DNA of 48,788 nucleotides from Fontivivens sp964399735. GTDB taxonomy: Bacteria > Zhuqueibacterota > Zhuqueibacteria > Residuimicrobiales > Krinioviventaceae. The position numbers and the translations under genes were made by a program. Shown here in pieces: positions 32,504 through 41,723 of the stretch (positions are counted from its first letter, which is position 1; the number at the start of each line of letters is the position of its first letter). A model generated the notes under the pieces. The model had not been told where the DNA came from and did not search any database. It worked only from the letters and a program-made list of their open reading frames with translations. The stretch spans positions 1 through 48,788 of the forward strand of contig CAYNSO010000019.1 of NCBI GenBank assembly GCA_964399735.1, written 5' to 3'.

Positions 32504-33490
32504 CTATTCCACATTCTTTTTCAGATATTTATCGACATCCATTCCAAAATGGAGACCTTTTTCTTCTAAAATTTTGTTCAATTCGGTAAGAGACTTGCGG
32601 CCAAAATTCCTGAACTTGAGCATTTCCTGTTCATCGCGGCGGACAAGATCACCAATAGTTTTAATATCGGCAGCGATTAAACAGTTATGCGAACGTACCG
32701 AAAGCTCCAGTTCATCAACAGTCATATTCACCAATTTGCGGATGCGCATAATCTCTTCGTCAACTTCAGGTGTATCTTCTTCTTCAGTTTCAACATCAAA
32801 AGTAATGAACAACTGAATATGATCTTTTAAAATTTTTCCGGCATAACTCAAGGCATCATCGGGGGTAATGCTGCCGTCGGTGTTAATTTCGATAATCAGT
32901 TTTTCATAATCAGTTCTCTGCCCTACGCGGGTATTTTCAACACGATAGGTCACTTTGGTTACCGGTGTAAAAATCGAATCAACTGGAATTGTACCAATCG
33001 GCATATCAGGAGATTTATTTTCTTCTGCCGGCACATAACCACGTCCACGACCAATTCGCAATTCCAAATGGAAAGCGGCATCTTCATTTAACGTGGCGAT
33101 ATGCAAATCCGGGTTTAAAATTTCAAATTCTTTGGTATTTTTTTGAATTTCACAAGCTGTAAAATCTAATGGCCCTTTTAAATCGAGGGATACCCGGTCG
33201 GGGCGTTTTTCAATCAGCTTGATTTTTACCTGTTTCAAATTTAAAACAAACTCGGAAACATCTTCCTGCACGCCTTTGATTGTTGTAAACTCGTGTAAAA
33301 TATTATCCACCCTGAAACTGGTTATTGCGGCGCCAGGGATGGAAGAAAGTAGTACACGTCGAAAGGCATTACCAATAGTCGTTCCAAAACCTCTTTCCAG
33401 AGGTTGCACGATAAAACGGCCATAAGTATTGCTATAAGTTGACTCGTCCAGTTCAATGCTTTCCGGCATCTGAAAACTTGGTAAAGCCAT
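32504..33490 (-). CDS. rpoA: DNA-directed RNA polymerase subunit alpha
   Basis: The product is 328 residues. The N-terminal dimerisation domain (about 1-230; FGTTIGNAFRRVLLSSIPGAAI) assembles the polymerase. The C-terminal domain (about 250-315; LELSVRSHNCLIAADIKTIGDLV, KSLTELNKILEEKGL) contacts UP elements and activators. They are joined by an acidic linker. It lies 35 bases downstream of rpsD, the usual alpha-operon position. Confidence 0.98.
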   Translation of the reverse strand: MALPSFQMPESIELDESTYSNTYGRFIVQPLERGFGTTIGNAFRRVLLSSIPGAAITSFRVDNILHEFTTIKGVQEDVSEFVLNLKQVKIKLIEKRPDRVSLDLKGPLDFTACEIQKNTKEFEILNPDLHIATLNEDAAFHLELRIGRGRGYVPAEENKSPDMPIGTIPVDSIFTPVTKVTYRVENTRVGQRTDYEKLIIEINTDGSITPDDALSYAGKILKDHIQLFITFDVETEEEDTPEVDEEIMRIRKLVNMTVDELELSVRSHNCLIAADIKTIGDLVRRDEQEMLKFRNFGRKSLTELNKILEEKGLHFGMDVDKYLKKNVE

Positions 33491-33525
33491 ATTATTACTC
33501 CATTATATTTATACAATAATTAAAA

Positions 33526-34155
33526 TTACTTGGAATACAACTCGACTACTAATTGCTCGTTTACATTAAACGGTATATTTTCTCTGGTCGGTTCTTCCAA
33601 AAAGGTACCCTTCATTGCAGCTTTATCCAGGGATAACCATGGTACAAGTTTACCTTCACGAACTTTTTTCATAGATTCATGAATGATATCCAGTTTACGG
33701 CTTTTATCAGCCACACTGATTATATCACCAACTTTGACCTGGTAAGAAGGGATATCAACAAGTTTATCATTAACAAGAATATGCCGATGGCGAACTAGCT
33801 GACGGGCTGTTGCGCGTGATGGCGCCAAACCCAACCGATGGATTACGTTATCCAGACGGCTTTCCAGCATTTTTAATAAAATTTCACCGGTAATTCCCGA
33901 GGTACGGTCTGCTTTTTCAAAATAGTTATGAAACTGACCTTCCAGCAATCCATACATTTTTTTAATTTTCTGCTTTTCCCGCAACTGTACGGAATATTCA
34001 GATTGTTTAAAACTTCTTTTTTGACCATGCTGTCCCGGAGCATACCCTTTTTTCTCAAAAGGACACTTGTTTGTGCTGCATTTGCTTCCTTTAAGAAAAA
34101 GCTGCATACCTTCCCGTCGACATATTTTACAGACAGCGCCTGTATATCTAGCCAT
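33526..34155 (-). CDS. rpsD: 30S ribosomal protein S4
   Basis: The product is 209 residues. It is a primary 16S rRNA binder. The N-terminus carries the cysteine set of the zinc-binding form (CKICRREG, then SKCSTNKCPF). The S4 RNA-binding domain follows at about 95-160 (SRLDNVIHRLGLAPSRATARQLVRH). S4 often represses the alpha operon by binding its mRNA, but no such structure is identified here. Confidence 0.98.
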   Translation of the reverse strand: MARYTGAVCKICRREGMQLFLKGSKCSTNKCPFEKKGYAPGQHGQKRSFKQSEYSVQLREKQKIKKMYGLLEGQFHNYFEKADRTSGITGEILLKMLESRLDNVIHRLGLAPSRATARQLVRHRHILVNDKLVDIPSYQVKVGDIISVADKSRKLDIIHESMKKVREGKLVPWLSLDKAAMKGTFLEEPTRENIPFNVNEQLVVELYSK

Positions 34156-34243
34156 ATAAATAAACCTCCTAAACAGATAACACGTTTGTTATCGAGTCCA
34201 AAATTTACTAAAATACGTTATAGCCAGGAATCATCCTGCTCAA

Positions 34244-34633
34244 TTACACACGACGGCGCTTTGGTGGACGGCAGCCGTTATGCGGGATTGGTGTAACATC
34301 TTTAATGGCTGTAATCTCTAATCCGGAAGCTTGCAAAGAACGAACAGCAGCTTCACGACCGGCGCCGGGGCCTTTAACCAGAACTTCAACACGTTTTAAA
34401 CCTAAATCAATCGCTTCTTTTGCCGCTACTTCAGCCGCAGTTTGAGCCGCAAAAGGAGTACTTTTACGAGAGCCTTTGAACCCGGATCGTCCGGCTGTTG
34501 ACCAGGATATTACATTTCCATATTGATCGGTTAACGTTACATTTGTATTATTAAAAGTAACTTTGATATGTGCGACACCATTGGCTTCAACTTTTTCTTT
34601 CTTTTTGGTGCCTCTTTTTCTTGGATTAGCCAA
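34244..34633 (-). CDS. rpsK: 30S ribosomal protein S11
   Basis: The product is 129 residues. It belongs to the platform of the small subunit. Conserved parts are HIKVTFNNTNVTLTDQYGN, GFKGSRKSTPFAAQ and the C-terminal PIPHNGCRPPKRRRV. An 88-base spacer separates it from rpsD, one of the longest inside the cluster. Confidence 0.98.
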   Translation of the reverse strand: MANPRKRGTKKKEKVEANGVAHIKVTFNNTNVTLTDQYGNVISWSTAGRSGFKGSRKSTPFAAQTAAEVAAKEAIDLGLKRVEVLVKGPGAGREAAVRSLQASGLEITAIKDVTPIPHNGCRPPKRRRV

Positions 34634-34657
34634 TTACCACCTCTTGATTATAATTAA

Positions 34658-35029
34658 TTATTTAGCCTTGGCAACACTTACTAAATTTCTTTTACCGCGA
34701 CGTGTACGCGCATTGGTATGCGTTCTTTGACCACGACAGGGAAGATTCCTTCTATGCCGCAGACCACGATAAGAACCTATATCCATTAATCTTTTAATAT
34801 TCATGTGAATTTCACTACGCAAAGCGCCTTCCACCTTGCAAGTATTCTGAATTTCATCACGAATTTTGGAAACCTGGTCGGGGGTTATATCCCGAACCCG
34901 GGTATCCGGATCAACGCCGGTCTTTTTCAACAATTTTTGTGCAGTCGAAATGCCGATTCCGGTAATATAGGTGAGCGCTACTTCAATCCTTTTATCGCGG
35001 GGCAAGTCTATACCTGATATACGAGACAA
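34658..35029 (-). CDS. rpsM: 30S ribosomal protein S13
   Basis: The product is 123 residues. A head protein that contacts tRNA and the B1 bridges. The start RISGIDLPRDKRIEVALTYI and the end RGQRTHTNARTRRG are canonical. It heads the alpha operon genes after rpmJ. Confidence 0.98.
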   Translation of the reverse strand: MSRISGIDLPRDKRIEVALTYITGIGISTAQKLLKKTGVDPDTRVRDITPDQVSKIRDEIQNTCKVEGALRSEIHMNIKRLMDIGSYRGLRHRRNLPCRGQRTHTNARTRRGKRNLVSVAKAK

Positions 35030-35061
35030 GACAAACTCCTTCTTTCAATAATAGTTAATAA

Positions 35062-35178
35062 TTATCCCTGACGCTGTTTATGTTTGGGATTTCGCTTGCA
35101 TATTATGCGCACAACGCCTTTACGCTTGATTATCTTACAATGCTCGCAAATCTTTTTTACTGAAGCTCTTACTTTCAT
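35062..35178 (-). CDS. rpmJ: 50S ribosomal protein L36
   Basis: This very short gene (38 residues) starts MKVRASVKKICEHCK and ends RNPKHKQRQG. It is the zinc-binding form, with Cys11, Cys14, Cys27 and His32 as likely ligands. Its place between infA and rpsM is the usual one. Confidence 0.97.
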   Translation of the reverse strand: MKVRASVKKICEHCKIIKRKGVVRIICKRNPKHKQRQG

Positions 35179-35216
35179 CGTCATTACCTGATTTATTTTT
35201 TAAATTTTTGCCTTGA

Positions 35217-35435
35217 TTATTTATAACGATAAATAATTCTGCCGCGTGATAAATCATAAGGCGATAATTCAACTGTCACTTTATCTCCAGGCAGAATTTT
35301 TATAAAATGCATTCGCATTTTTCCGGAAATATGGGCCAGTATAACATGACCATTTTCCAGTTCGACTTTGAACGTAGCATTGGGTAATGTTTCCAGAATC
35401 GAACCGTCAATTTTTATGGATGCTTCTTTTGCCAT
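35217..35435 (-). CDS. infA: Translation initiation factor IF-1
   Basis: The product is 72 residues, a single S1-type OB fold that binds the A site of the 30S subunit during initiation. The segments LPNATFKVELENGHVILAHI and GDKVTVELSPYDLSRGRI are diagnostic. It follows map by 18 bases. Confidence 0.98.
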   Translation of the reverse strand: MAKEASIKIDGSILETLPNATFKVELENGHVILAHISGKMRMHFIKILPGDKVTVELSPYDLSRGRIIYRYK

Positions 35436-35453
35436 ACCGGATTAAAACCTTTT

Positions 35454-36203
35454 TTAATTAACTGCGCTAAGAATTTCTGCTTTATGACCATTAATTGCAA
35501 TGTCATGCTCAAAATGCGCGGAGGGCAAGCCATCGAGAGTAACGACGGTCCATTCATCCGCTAATGTTTTAACTTCATAACAACCCATATTAACCATTGG
35601 CTCAATTGCCAAAACCATACCCGATCTCAGGCGCGGGCCCTGCTGCGGGGGGCCGTAATTTGGTATTTGCGGGTCTTCGTGCATTTCCCTGCCAATTCCG
35701 TGCCCAACCAGATCACGAACCACTGAATATCCGGCGGCTTCAACATAGGTCTGAATTGCATTACTTATGTCGGAAAGCCGGTTGCCTTCGCGGGCAGCTT
35801 CTATGCCAATGTACAGCGATTCCTGGGTTATTTGCATCAATCTCTTTTTTTCTTCCGATACCTGGCCTACCGGGAAGGTTTTGGCTGCATCGCCAAAATA
35901 ACCATCCAGTTCTACGCCGATATCAATGCTGACTATTTCACCATTTTGCAACTTGCGGTTTCCCGGTATGCCATGCACCACCTGATCGTCAATAGAGATA
36001 CAGGAACCGGCCGGGTAACCATGAAAACCTTTAAAAGCAGGCCGCGCATTATGGGATAATATAAAATCTTCAATGACCATATTTAATTCACGGGTGGTAA
36101 CGCCTGCTTGTATTCTGGGTTCTATCATTTCCAGCGCTTCAGCAACAATTTGAGCGCTTTTACGTAACAGCTTTATTTCCTGTGAATTTCTAATATGAAT
36201 CAT
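35454..36203 (-). CDS. map: Methionine aminopeptidase type I
   Basis: The product is 249 residues. It removes the N-terminal methionine from new proteins using a two-metal centre. The metal-ligand motifs are visible: IDIGVELDGYFGDAAKTF with two Asp, GHGIGREMHEDP with His, AIEPMV with Glu and the final Glu in DEWTVVT. It starts 6 bases after adk ends. Confidence 0.97.
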   Translation of the reverse strand: MIHIRNSQEIKLLRKSAQIVAEALEMIEPRIQAGVTTRELNMVIEDFILSHNARPAFKGFHGYPAGSCISIDDQVVHGIPGNRKLQNGEIVSIDIGVELDGYFGDAAKTFPVGQVSEEKKRLMQITQESLYIGIEAAREGNRLSDISNAIQTYVEAAGYSVVRDLVGHGIGREMHEDPQIPNYGPPQQGPRLRSGMVLAIEPMVNMGCYEVKTLADEWTVVTLDGLPSAHFEHDIAINGHKAEILSAVN

Positions 36204-36209
36204 AGTTGA

Positions 36210-36860
36210 TCAATTTGCCAATTTTTTGTACAATTCGATCAATTCCGCTCTTACCTGTTCTACTGAACGGGCGCCATCAATTACAATCAGCTTTTTTTGC
36301 TGTTCGTAATATTTTTTTAACGGTTCGGTTTTTTCTTTATATACAACAAGGCGGTTGCGTACTGTTGCTTCCTTGTCATCATCACGTTGAATAACCTTAC
36401 CACCGCAGAATTTACATTCCATGTTTGTCGGCGGCGGGTCGGTAAACATGTTATAATTATAACCGCATGAACTGCATGTTCTGCGGCTGGTCAGGCGTTT
36501 GATAATTTCTTCTTCCTGAACATCAAAATAGATAACTGCTTTAATCGGACTTGAACCGCTCAACAGCTTGTCCAGATTTTCTGCCTGGGTAATTGTTCGT
36601 GGAAAGCCATCAAGAATATATCCTTTTTGGCAATCCGGCTGGTTCAACCGTTCTTTGATCAAATCAATAATAATCTCATCCGAAACCAAACCACCGGTGT
36701 CCATAATTGTCTTGGCTTTAATACCTAGTTCGGTTCCATCTTTAACAGCTTGGCGTAATATATCACCGGTTGATATTTGCGGAATTGAAAACTTTTCTGC
36801 CAGAACTGAAGCCTGGGTTCCTTTACCGCATCCTGGTGCGCCTAAAAATATAGTTTGCAT
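36210..36860 (-). CDS. adk: Adenylate kinase
   Basis: The product is 216 residues. It converts ATP and AMP to two ADP. The P-loop GAPGCGKGT sits at residues 7-15. The lid is the long, zinc-binding form with four cysteines (CSSCGYN and CKFCGG). ATG at 36860 gives the usual N-terminus MQTIFLGAPG; an upstream in-frame TTG would add four residues and lacks a good ribosome binding site. Confidence 0.96.
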   Translation of the reverse strand: MQTIFLGAPGCGKGTQASVLAEKFSIPQISTGDILRQAVKDGTELGIKAKTIMDTGGLVSDEIIIDLIKERLNQPDCQKGYILDGFPRTITQAENLDKLLSGSSPIKAVIYFDVQEEEIIKRLTSRRTCSSCGYNYNMFTDPPPTNMECKFCGGKVIQRDDDKEATVRNRLVVYKEKTEPLKKYYEQQKKLIVIDGARSVEQVRAELIELYKKLAN

Positions 36861-36882
36861 AAATTCAGCCAAATCTCAATAA

Positions 36883-38217
36883 TTAGAATCTGCGGCGGCC
36901 ACTGATCTTGCCGCTCTTTAAAAATCCGTCATAATGCCGCATTAACAAATGCGATTCTACTTGTTGCAAAGTATCCAGCGCCACACCAACAACAATTAGC
37001 AAGGAAGTTCCGCCATAAAAACTGGCAAAGTCATAAGAAACATGACCCCATTTGGTGACAAACGATGGGAAAATTGCAATAATCGCCAGCAAAACCGAGC
37101 CAGGCAGGGTGATGCGGGTTAAAATATTATCTATAAATTCAGAGGTCTTTTTTCCGGGCCGTACACCAGGAATAAAACCGCCCTGTTTTTTCATGTTATC
37201 GGCAACATCAACAGGATTGAAAGCAATTGCCGTGTAGAAATATGTAAAGAAAACAATCATTAGCCCGTAAATAATCCAATATGCCCAGGATTGGTAATCA
37301 AAAAGCATATTAAAAGAGGCTAAAAAATCACTGTTGGGGAAAAATTGTACAATTGTCTGCGGAACAAACAAAATGGATTGTGCAAAGATTATGGGCATAA
37401 CGCCGGCGGTATTAACGCGCAGTGGAATATGAGTTCTCTGCCCACCATACACTTTACGGCCAACAACCCGTTTGGCATACTGAACAGGAATTTTTCGAGT
37501 TCCCTGGGTTAACATAACCGTTCCGGCAATAGTGCCAACAAAAATTGCCCACAACAATAATTCAATAATTAACGGCCGGTTACCGCTGACAACTTGCTGA
37601 ATTTCATCAAAAATCGAGTTGGGGAAACGGGCAATGATACCGATAAAGATAATTAGCGAAATGCCGTTTCCAATACCGCGCTCGGTAATCAATTCGCCAA
37701 GCCACATAATAACAACGGTTCCGCAAGCCAAAGTTAACATGGTTAACAACCGGAAACCGAATCCGGGATAAGGAACAACCAATTGACCTGTAGTGGGAGA
37801 ATAGCCAATAGATTCAAGAAACACACTAACGCCAAAACCCTGCAGCGCAGAGATGGCAACTGTTCCGTAACGGGTAAGCTGGGTGATCTTTTTTCTGCCT
37901 TGCTCTCCCTCGCGCTGTAATTTTTGAAAATAGGGTACAACAGCGCCTAGCAACTGAATGATGATTGATGCCGAGATGTAGGGCATAATACCGAGCGCAA
38001 AAACTGTTGCTCTTTTAAAAGCGCCGCCGGCAAACAGATCATACAGGCCTAGTAACCCTTGCTGAGCTTGATCAAAGTATTCAAGCAATGCTACAGCATT
38101 AACACCGGGAACAGGCACATGACCGCCAATGCGATAAACAATCAGAATCAGGGCTGTAAACAAGATTCTTTTTCTAAGTTCAGGGATTTTGAAAATGCTT
38201 TGAATCTTTGCCATCAT
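36883..38217 (-). CDS. secY: Preprotein translocase subunit SecY
   Basis: The product is 444 residues with ten membrane helices. It is the channel of the Sec translocon in the inner membrane. Typical parts are GHVPVPGVNAVAL, LGIMPYISASIIIQLL, GIGNGISLIIFIGI and FNPVDVADNMKKQGGFIPG. Its ATG overlaps the rplO stop as ATGA, so the two are translationally coupled. Confidence 0.98.
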   Translation of the reverse strand: MMAKIQSIFKIPELRKRILFTALILIVYRIGGHVPVPGVNAVALLEYFDQAQQGLLGLYDLFAGGAFKRATVFALGIMPYISASIIIQLLGAVVPYFQKLQREGEQGRKKITQLTRYGTVAISALQGFGVSVFLESIGYSPTTGQLVVPYPGFGFRLLTMLTLACGTVVIMWLGELITERGIGNGISLIIFIGIIARFPNSIFDEIQQVVSGNRPLIIELLLWAIFVGTIAGTVMLTQGTRKIPVQYAKRVVGRKVYGGQRTHIPLRVNTAGVMPIIFAQSILFVPQTIVQFFPNSDFLASFNMLFDYQSWAYWIIYGLMIVFFTYFYTAIAFNPVDVADNMKKQGGFIPGVRPGKKTSEFIDNILTRITLPGSVLLAIIAIFPSFVTKWGHVSYDFASFYGGTSLLIVVGVALDTLQQVESHLLMRHYDGFLKSGKISGRRRF

Positions 38218-38648
38218 AATATTGTGGCCCTCCCGCCGGCTGCTTCAATTTTCTCTTTAGCTGATTTACTAAAAGCATTCGCTGACACGGAAACTTTACC
38301 GGACAAAACACCGTCACCTAAAATTTTTACCGGCGTTTCAACATTTTTAATTAAACCTGCGTTTTTCAAAACTGCAGGGGTAATTTCCTCACTGGCTTTT
38401 AAAGCGTCAAGTTCACCAAGATTAACAATTTGGTATTGAACTTTGGTAAAGCTGTAAAAACCTCGTTTGGGTAAACGCCGTTGAATGGGCATTTGTCCGC
38501 CTTCAAACCATAACCTGAATTTGGCGCCGGCACGGGCTTTTTGGCCATTTTCACCGCGGCATGATGTTTTACCATGAGCGCCGCCACGTCCGACACGTTT
38601 TCGGTTTTTTACTGCACCTGGTGCATGTTGTAAATTTGATAAATCCAT
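38214..38648 (-). CDS. rplO: 50S ribosomal protein L15
   Basis: The product is 144 residues. Late-assembly large-subunit protein. The glycine/arginine-rich start (KRVGRGGAHGKTSCRGENGQ) and RLPKRGF are typical. It overlaps secY by four bases. Confidence 0.98.
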   Translation of the reverse strand: MDLSNLQHAPGAVKNRKRVGRGGAHGKTSCRGENGQKARAGAKFRLWFEGGQMPIQRRLPKRGFYSFTKVQYQIVNLGELDALKASEEITPAVLKNAGLIKNVETPVKILGDGVLSGKVSVSANAFSKSAKEKIEAAGGRATIL

Positions 38649-38698
38649 TGTCGCCTCAAATATCTCTTTAATTCCCGCAATCGGGATGATTCATTATC

Positions 38699-38893
38699 TT
38701 ATTCTTGATCAACTTTAACAAGATGTGAAATTCTATTTATCATTCCACGAATTACCGGGGTATCGGACCGTTCCACGGTTTGATGAAGTTTTTTCAGACC
38801 CAAAGCAATTGCGGTATCTTTTTGGTTCTTTAACCGTCCAACGGTGCTGCGTACCAGGGTAATTTTTAATTTTTTTGTTTTCTTTTGTGCCAT
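38699..38893 (-). CDS. rpmD: 50S ribosomal protein L30
   Basis: The product is 64 residues. The ferredoxin-like L30 fold is recognised by KITLVRSTVGRLKNQKDTA, then RGMINRISHLVKVD. It is absent from some bacterial lineages but present here between rpsE and rplO. Confidence 0.97.
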   Translation of the reverse strand: MAQKKTKKLKITLVRSTVGRLKNQKDTAIALGLKKLHQTVERSDTPVIRGMINRISHLVKVDQE

Positions 38894-38918
38894 TATAGTT
38901 TATCCTGAACGTCAAGTG

Positions 38919-39464
38919 TTATTGCAAGATTTTTTGAATTTTGGGTTCTGTGTTGAAAACACGCATTATTGACAAGCCACGTTTTCTGGCAATCGTCTGA
39001 ACATCCATCAAAGACTCCAGGGCAACCAGGGTAGCTTTTACAACATTATGTGGGTTGGCGGAACCGCGGCTTTTGGTCAGCACATTTTTGATCCCTACAG
39101 CTTCCATAATGGCACGAACAGGTCCGCCGGCAATAACGCCGGTACCGGGCGATGCCGGTTTCAGGAATACTTTACCTGCGCCATATTTACCCTCGATTTC
39201 GTGGGTAATGGTGCCATTAATAACCGGGACGCGGATCAGGTTTTTCTTTGCAGACTCGGCGCCTTTGGAAATACAATCCGTCACTTCATTGGCTTTACCC
39301 AGGCCAATGCCAACATGTCCCTTACCATCGCCAACTACAACAATGGCATTAAAACTAAACCGACGACCACCTTTCACTACTTTGGCTACTCGGTTGACAT
39401 GGACCACCTTTTCAGTCAGATCCAGTTCATTGGGATTTATTCTTGTAAAACCCTTTTTTTTCAT
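38919..39464 (-). CDS. rpsE: 30S ribosomal protein S5
   Basis: The product is 181 residues. A double-stranded-RNA-binding-like domain (VHVNRVAKVVKGGRRFSF, GKGHVGIGLGKANEV) is followed by the S5 C-terminal domain (PGTGVIAGGPVRAIMEAVG). It helps shape the mRNA entry channel and decoding fidelity. Confidence 0.98.
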   Translation of the reverse strand: MKKKGFTRINPNELDLTEKVVHVNRVAKVVKGGRRFSFNAIVVVGDGKGHVGIGLGKANEVTDCISKGAESAKKNLIRVPVINGTITHEIEGKYGAGKVFLKPASPGTGVIAGGPVRAIMEAVGIKNVLTKSRGSANPHNVVKATLVALESLMDVQTIARKRGLSIMRVFNTEPKIQKILQ

Positions 39465-39486
39465 TTTTCACCTTTATATCAATTCT

Positions 39487-39861
39487 TTAGAATTTTAAAC
39501 CGCCTTCACGTGCGCCATCGGCAAGTGCTTTTACACGACCGTGATATAAATAACCGGCGCGGTCAAAAACTACCTGTGATATCTTTTTTTCCAAAGCCTG
39601 CTCTGCAATAAACTTGCCTACTATTTTGGCTTTATCTTTTTTAGTTTTGGCTTTTTTTAATTGCTCTTCCAGTTCTTTGCTCAAACTGGATGCGTTCATC
39701 AAAGTTTGCCGGGTAACATCATCAATGATCTGGGCATATATCTGCTTGTTGCTGCGGAATACGACCAGGCGCGGTCTTTCGGGAGTTCCGGTAACGCTTT
39801 TTCGTATATGCTCGCGTCTACGACTCCGTGAGAGTGCTTTTATTTTTGTCTGATCTGCCAT
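39487..39861 (-). CDS. rplR: 50S ribosomal protein L18
   Basis: The product is 124 residues. It binds 5S rRNA with L5. It is recognised by RRREHIRKSVTGTPERPRL and the end VFDRAGYLYHGRVKALADGA. Confidence 0.98.
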   Translation of the reverse strand: MADQTKIKALSRSRRREHIRKSVTGTPERPRLVVFRSNKQIYAQIIDDVTRQTLMNASSLSKELEEQLKKAKTKKDKAKIVGKFIAEQALEKKISQVVFDRAGYLYHGRVKALADGAREGGLKF

Positions 39862-39896
39862 AATTATACTCTAATCACTTTTTCTTTAATTAATAA

Positions 39897-40436
39897 TTAC
39901 TTTCCGGCTGTCTTGCCAGCTTTTTTGCGAACCACTTCACCAGCATAGCGGATACCTTTACCTTTGTAAGGTTCAGGCTTGCGAAAAGATCGTATTTTTG
40001 CCGCAACCTGTCCAACCAGGTCTTTTTCAATTCCACGCACTACAATGACATTGTTGCCTTCAACAGCAATTTCAATATGGGGTGGTGGAATAAAGACGAT
40101 CTGGTGCGAAAAACCGATGGAAAGAGTTAATTTCTTGTTCTTTATTTCAGCGCGGAATCCTACACCAACAATTTCGAGACGTTTTTCAAAACCATTGTGA
40201 ACGCCGTTAACGATGTTGGCGACAAGGCTGCGATATAAACCATGCAAAGCACGAAATTCCTTGCTTTCATTGGGCCGCGCCAGGGTGATAACACCCTCTT
40301 CCAGGGTGAATTTCATTTCCGGGTGCAGGGCAACAGACAATTCACCTTTTGGGCCTTTTGCTGTTACCACATTACCTGCATAGGCAACATCCACTCCTGC
40401 AGGTAATTTTATTGGAAGTTTTCCAACTCGAGACAC
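39897..40436 (-). CDS. rplF: 50S ribosomal protein L6
   Basis: The product is 179 residues, two repeated L6 domains. The start MSRVGKLPIKLPAGVDV and the RNA-binding end PEPYKGKGIRYAGEVVRKKAGK are standard. It sits near the factor-binding site of the large subunit. Confidence 0.98.
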   Translation of the reverse strand: MSRVGKLPIKLPAGVDVAYAGNVVTAKGPKGELSVALHPEMKFTLEEGVITLARPNESKEFRALHGLYRSLVANIVNGVHNGFEKRLEIVGVGFRAEIKNKKLTLSIGFSHQIVFIPPPHIEIAVEGNNVIVVRGIEKDLVGQVAAKIRSFRKPEPYKGKGIRYAGEVVRKKAGKTAGK

Positions 40437-40464
40437 AATATTCTCCTAAACTATCTTTATGGGT

Positions 40465-40863
40465 TTACCAGACGTAGCACAGTATTTCGCCGCCAATACC
40501 TCTTTTTTTGGCTTCCTGACCGGTCATAATGCCTTGTGAGGTTGTAAGAATTGCTATACCAAGGTTATTGTAAACCCGTGGTATAAATTGTTTACCAATA
40601 TAGCGACGATAACCAGGCGTACTAACTCTTTTTAAACCAGAAATCACTGATTGGTCATTATCTGAGTACTTTAAATAAATGCGAATTAAGGACTGTTTAC
40701 CATCTTCAATGATTGTATGATTTTTTATATATGCTTCGTCCTGCAGAATCCGCGTAATTTGCTTTTTCATATTCGAGGCAGGAATATCTACTTTTCGATG
40801 TTTAGCCCTACTCGCATTCCTTATTTGCGTCAGATAATCAGCGATGGGATCAGTTTTTGACAT
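40465..40863 (-). CDS. rpsH: 30S ribosomal protein S8
   Basis: The product is 132 residues. A primary binder of 16S rRNA central domain. It shows DPIADYLTQIRNASRAKH and the C-terminal LTTSQGIMTGQEAKKRGIGGE. In E. coli it represses the spc operon; no target site is identified here. Confidence 0.98.
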   Translation of the reverse strand: MSKTDPIADYLTQIRNASRAKHRKVDIPASNMKKQITRILQDEAYIKNHTIIEDGKQSLIRIYLKYSDNDQSVISGLKRVSTPGYRRYIGKQFIPRVYNNLGIAILTTSQGIMTGQEAKKRGIGGEILCYVW

Positions 40864-40925
40864 TTATTTTTCTCCCTAACAACCCTTAATCGAGTAAATG
40901 ATTATAATATTGTTAAATTTACATT

Positions 40926-41111
40926 TTACCAGCTTGACTTGATGATGCCGGGAATTTTTCCTTCCAGGGCCAATTCACGGAAACATAAACGACACATTCC
41001 AAATTTGCGATAATAGGCACGTGGCCGACCACAACGGGAACAACGGTTATACTTCCGTACTTTGAACTTGGGCTCTTTTTTTGCCTTTACGATCAATGCT
41101 TTCTTTGCCAA
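40926..41111 (-). CDS. rpsN: 30S ribosomal protein S14, zinc-binding type
   Basis: The product is 61 residues, the short (type Z) form. The zinc ligands are the two CxxC pairs in RCSRCGRPRAYYR and MCRLCFRELA. The length fits this type rather than the 100-residue zinc-free form. Confidence 0.98.
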   Translation of the reverse strand: MAKKALIVKAKKEPKFKVRKYNRCSRCGRPRAYYRKFGMCRLCFRELALEGKIPGIIKSSW

Positions 41112-41132
41112 AACAACTCCTCACAAAAAATT

Positions 41133-41693
41133 TTATGATTTTTTAACAAACGGCATACCGAACGCGCTTAACAGTTCGAACGCCTCTTCGTCTGTTTTCG
41201 CAGTTGTAACAATTGTAATATTAAAGCCTCTGATTTTTTCGATCTTGTCATAATCAATTTCCGGAAACACAATTTGTTCTTTAACGGAAAAATTATAATT
41301 GCCACGGCCATCAAATTTGGCCGGTAAACCGCGAAAATCGCGCACTCGGGGAATGGCAACACTAATCAACCGGTCCAGAAATTCATACATATGCTCACGG
41401 CGCAGAGTCACACTACAACCAATCGGCATTCCAGCACGCAGTTTAAAATTTGATATTGATTTCTTTGCACGTCTGATTACCGGCTTTTGCCCGGCAATTT
41501 TGACAAGTTCTTCTACAGCGGCATCGACATTCTTGGCATTTTCAGTACCTTCACCAACTCCCATATTCAAGGAAATTTTTTCCAGTTTGGGAATTTGTGA
41601 TACATTTTTATATGCAAATTTCTTTTGCATTTGAGGTACGACCTGGTTCTTGTAGACGTCGATCAACCTTGGTTTATAAGCTTTTTCTGCCAT
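41133..41693 (-). CDS. rplE: 50S ribosomal protein L5
   Basis: The product is 186 residues. It binds 5S rRNA and contacts P-site tRNA. Key parts are ISLNMGVGEGTENAK, RAGMPIGCSVTLR and the end ITIVTTAKTDEEAFELL. Confidence 0.98.
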   Translation of the reverse strand: MAEKAYKPRLIDVYKNQVVPQMQKKFAYKNVSQIPKLEKISLNMGVGEGTENAKNVDAAVEELVKIAGQKPVIRRAKKSISNFKLRAGMPIGCSVTLRREHMYEFLDRLISVAIPRVRDFRGLPAKFDGRGNYNFSVKEQIVFPEIDYDKIEKIRGFNITIVTTAKTDEEAFELLSAFGMPFVKKS

Positions 41694-41723
41694 TATTCTT
41701 GTTCCACCAACGTTAAATTAGAT

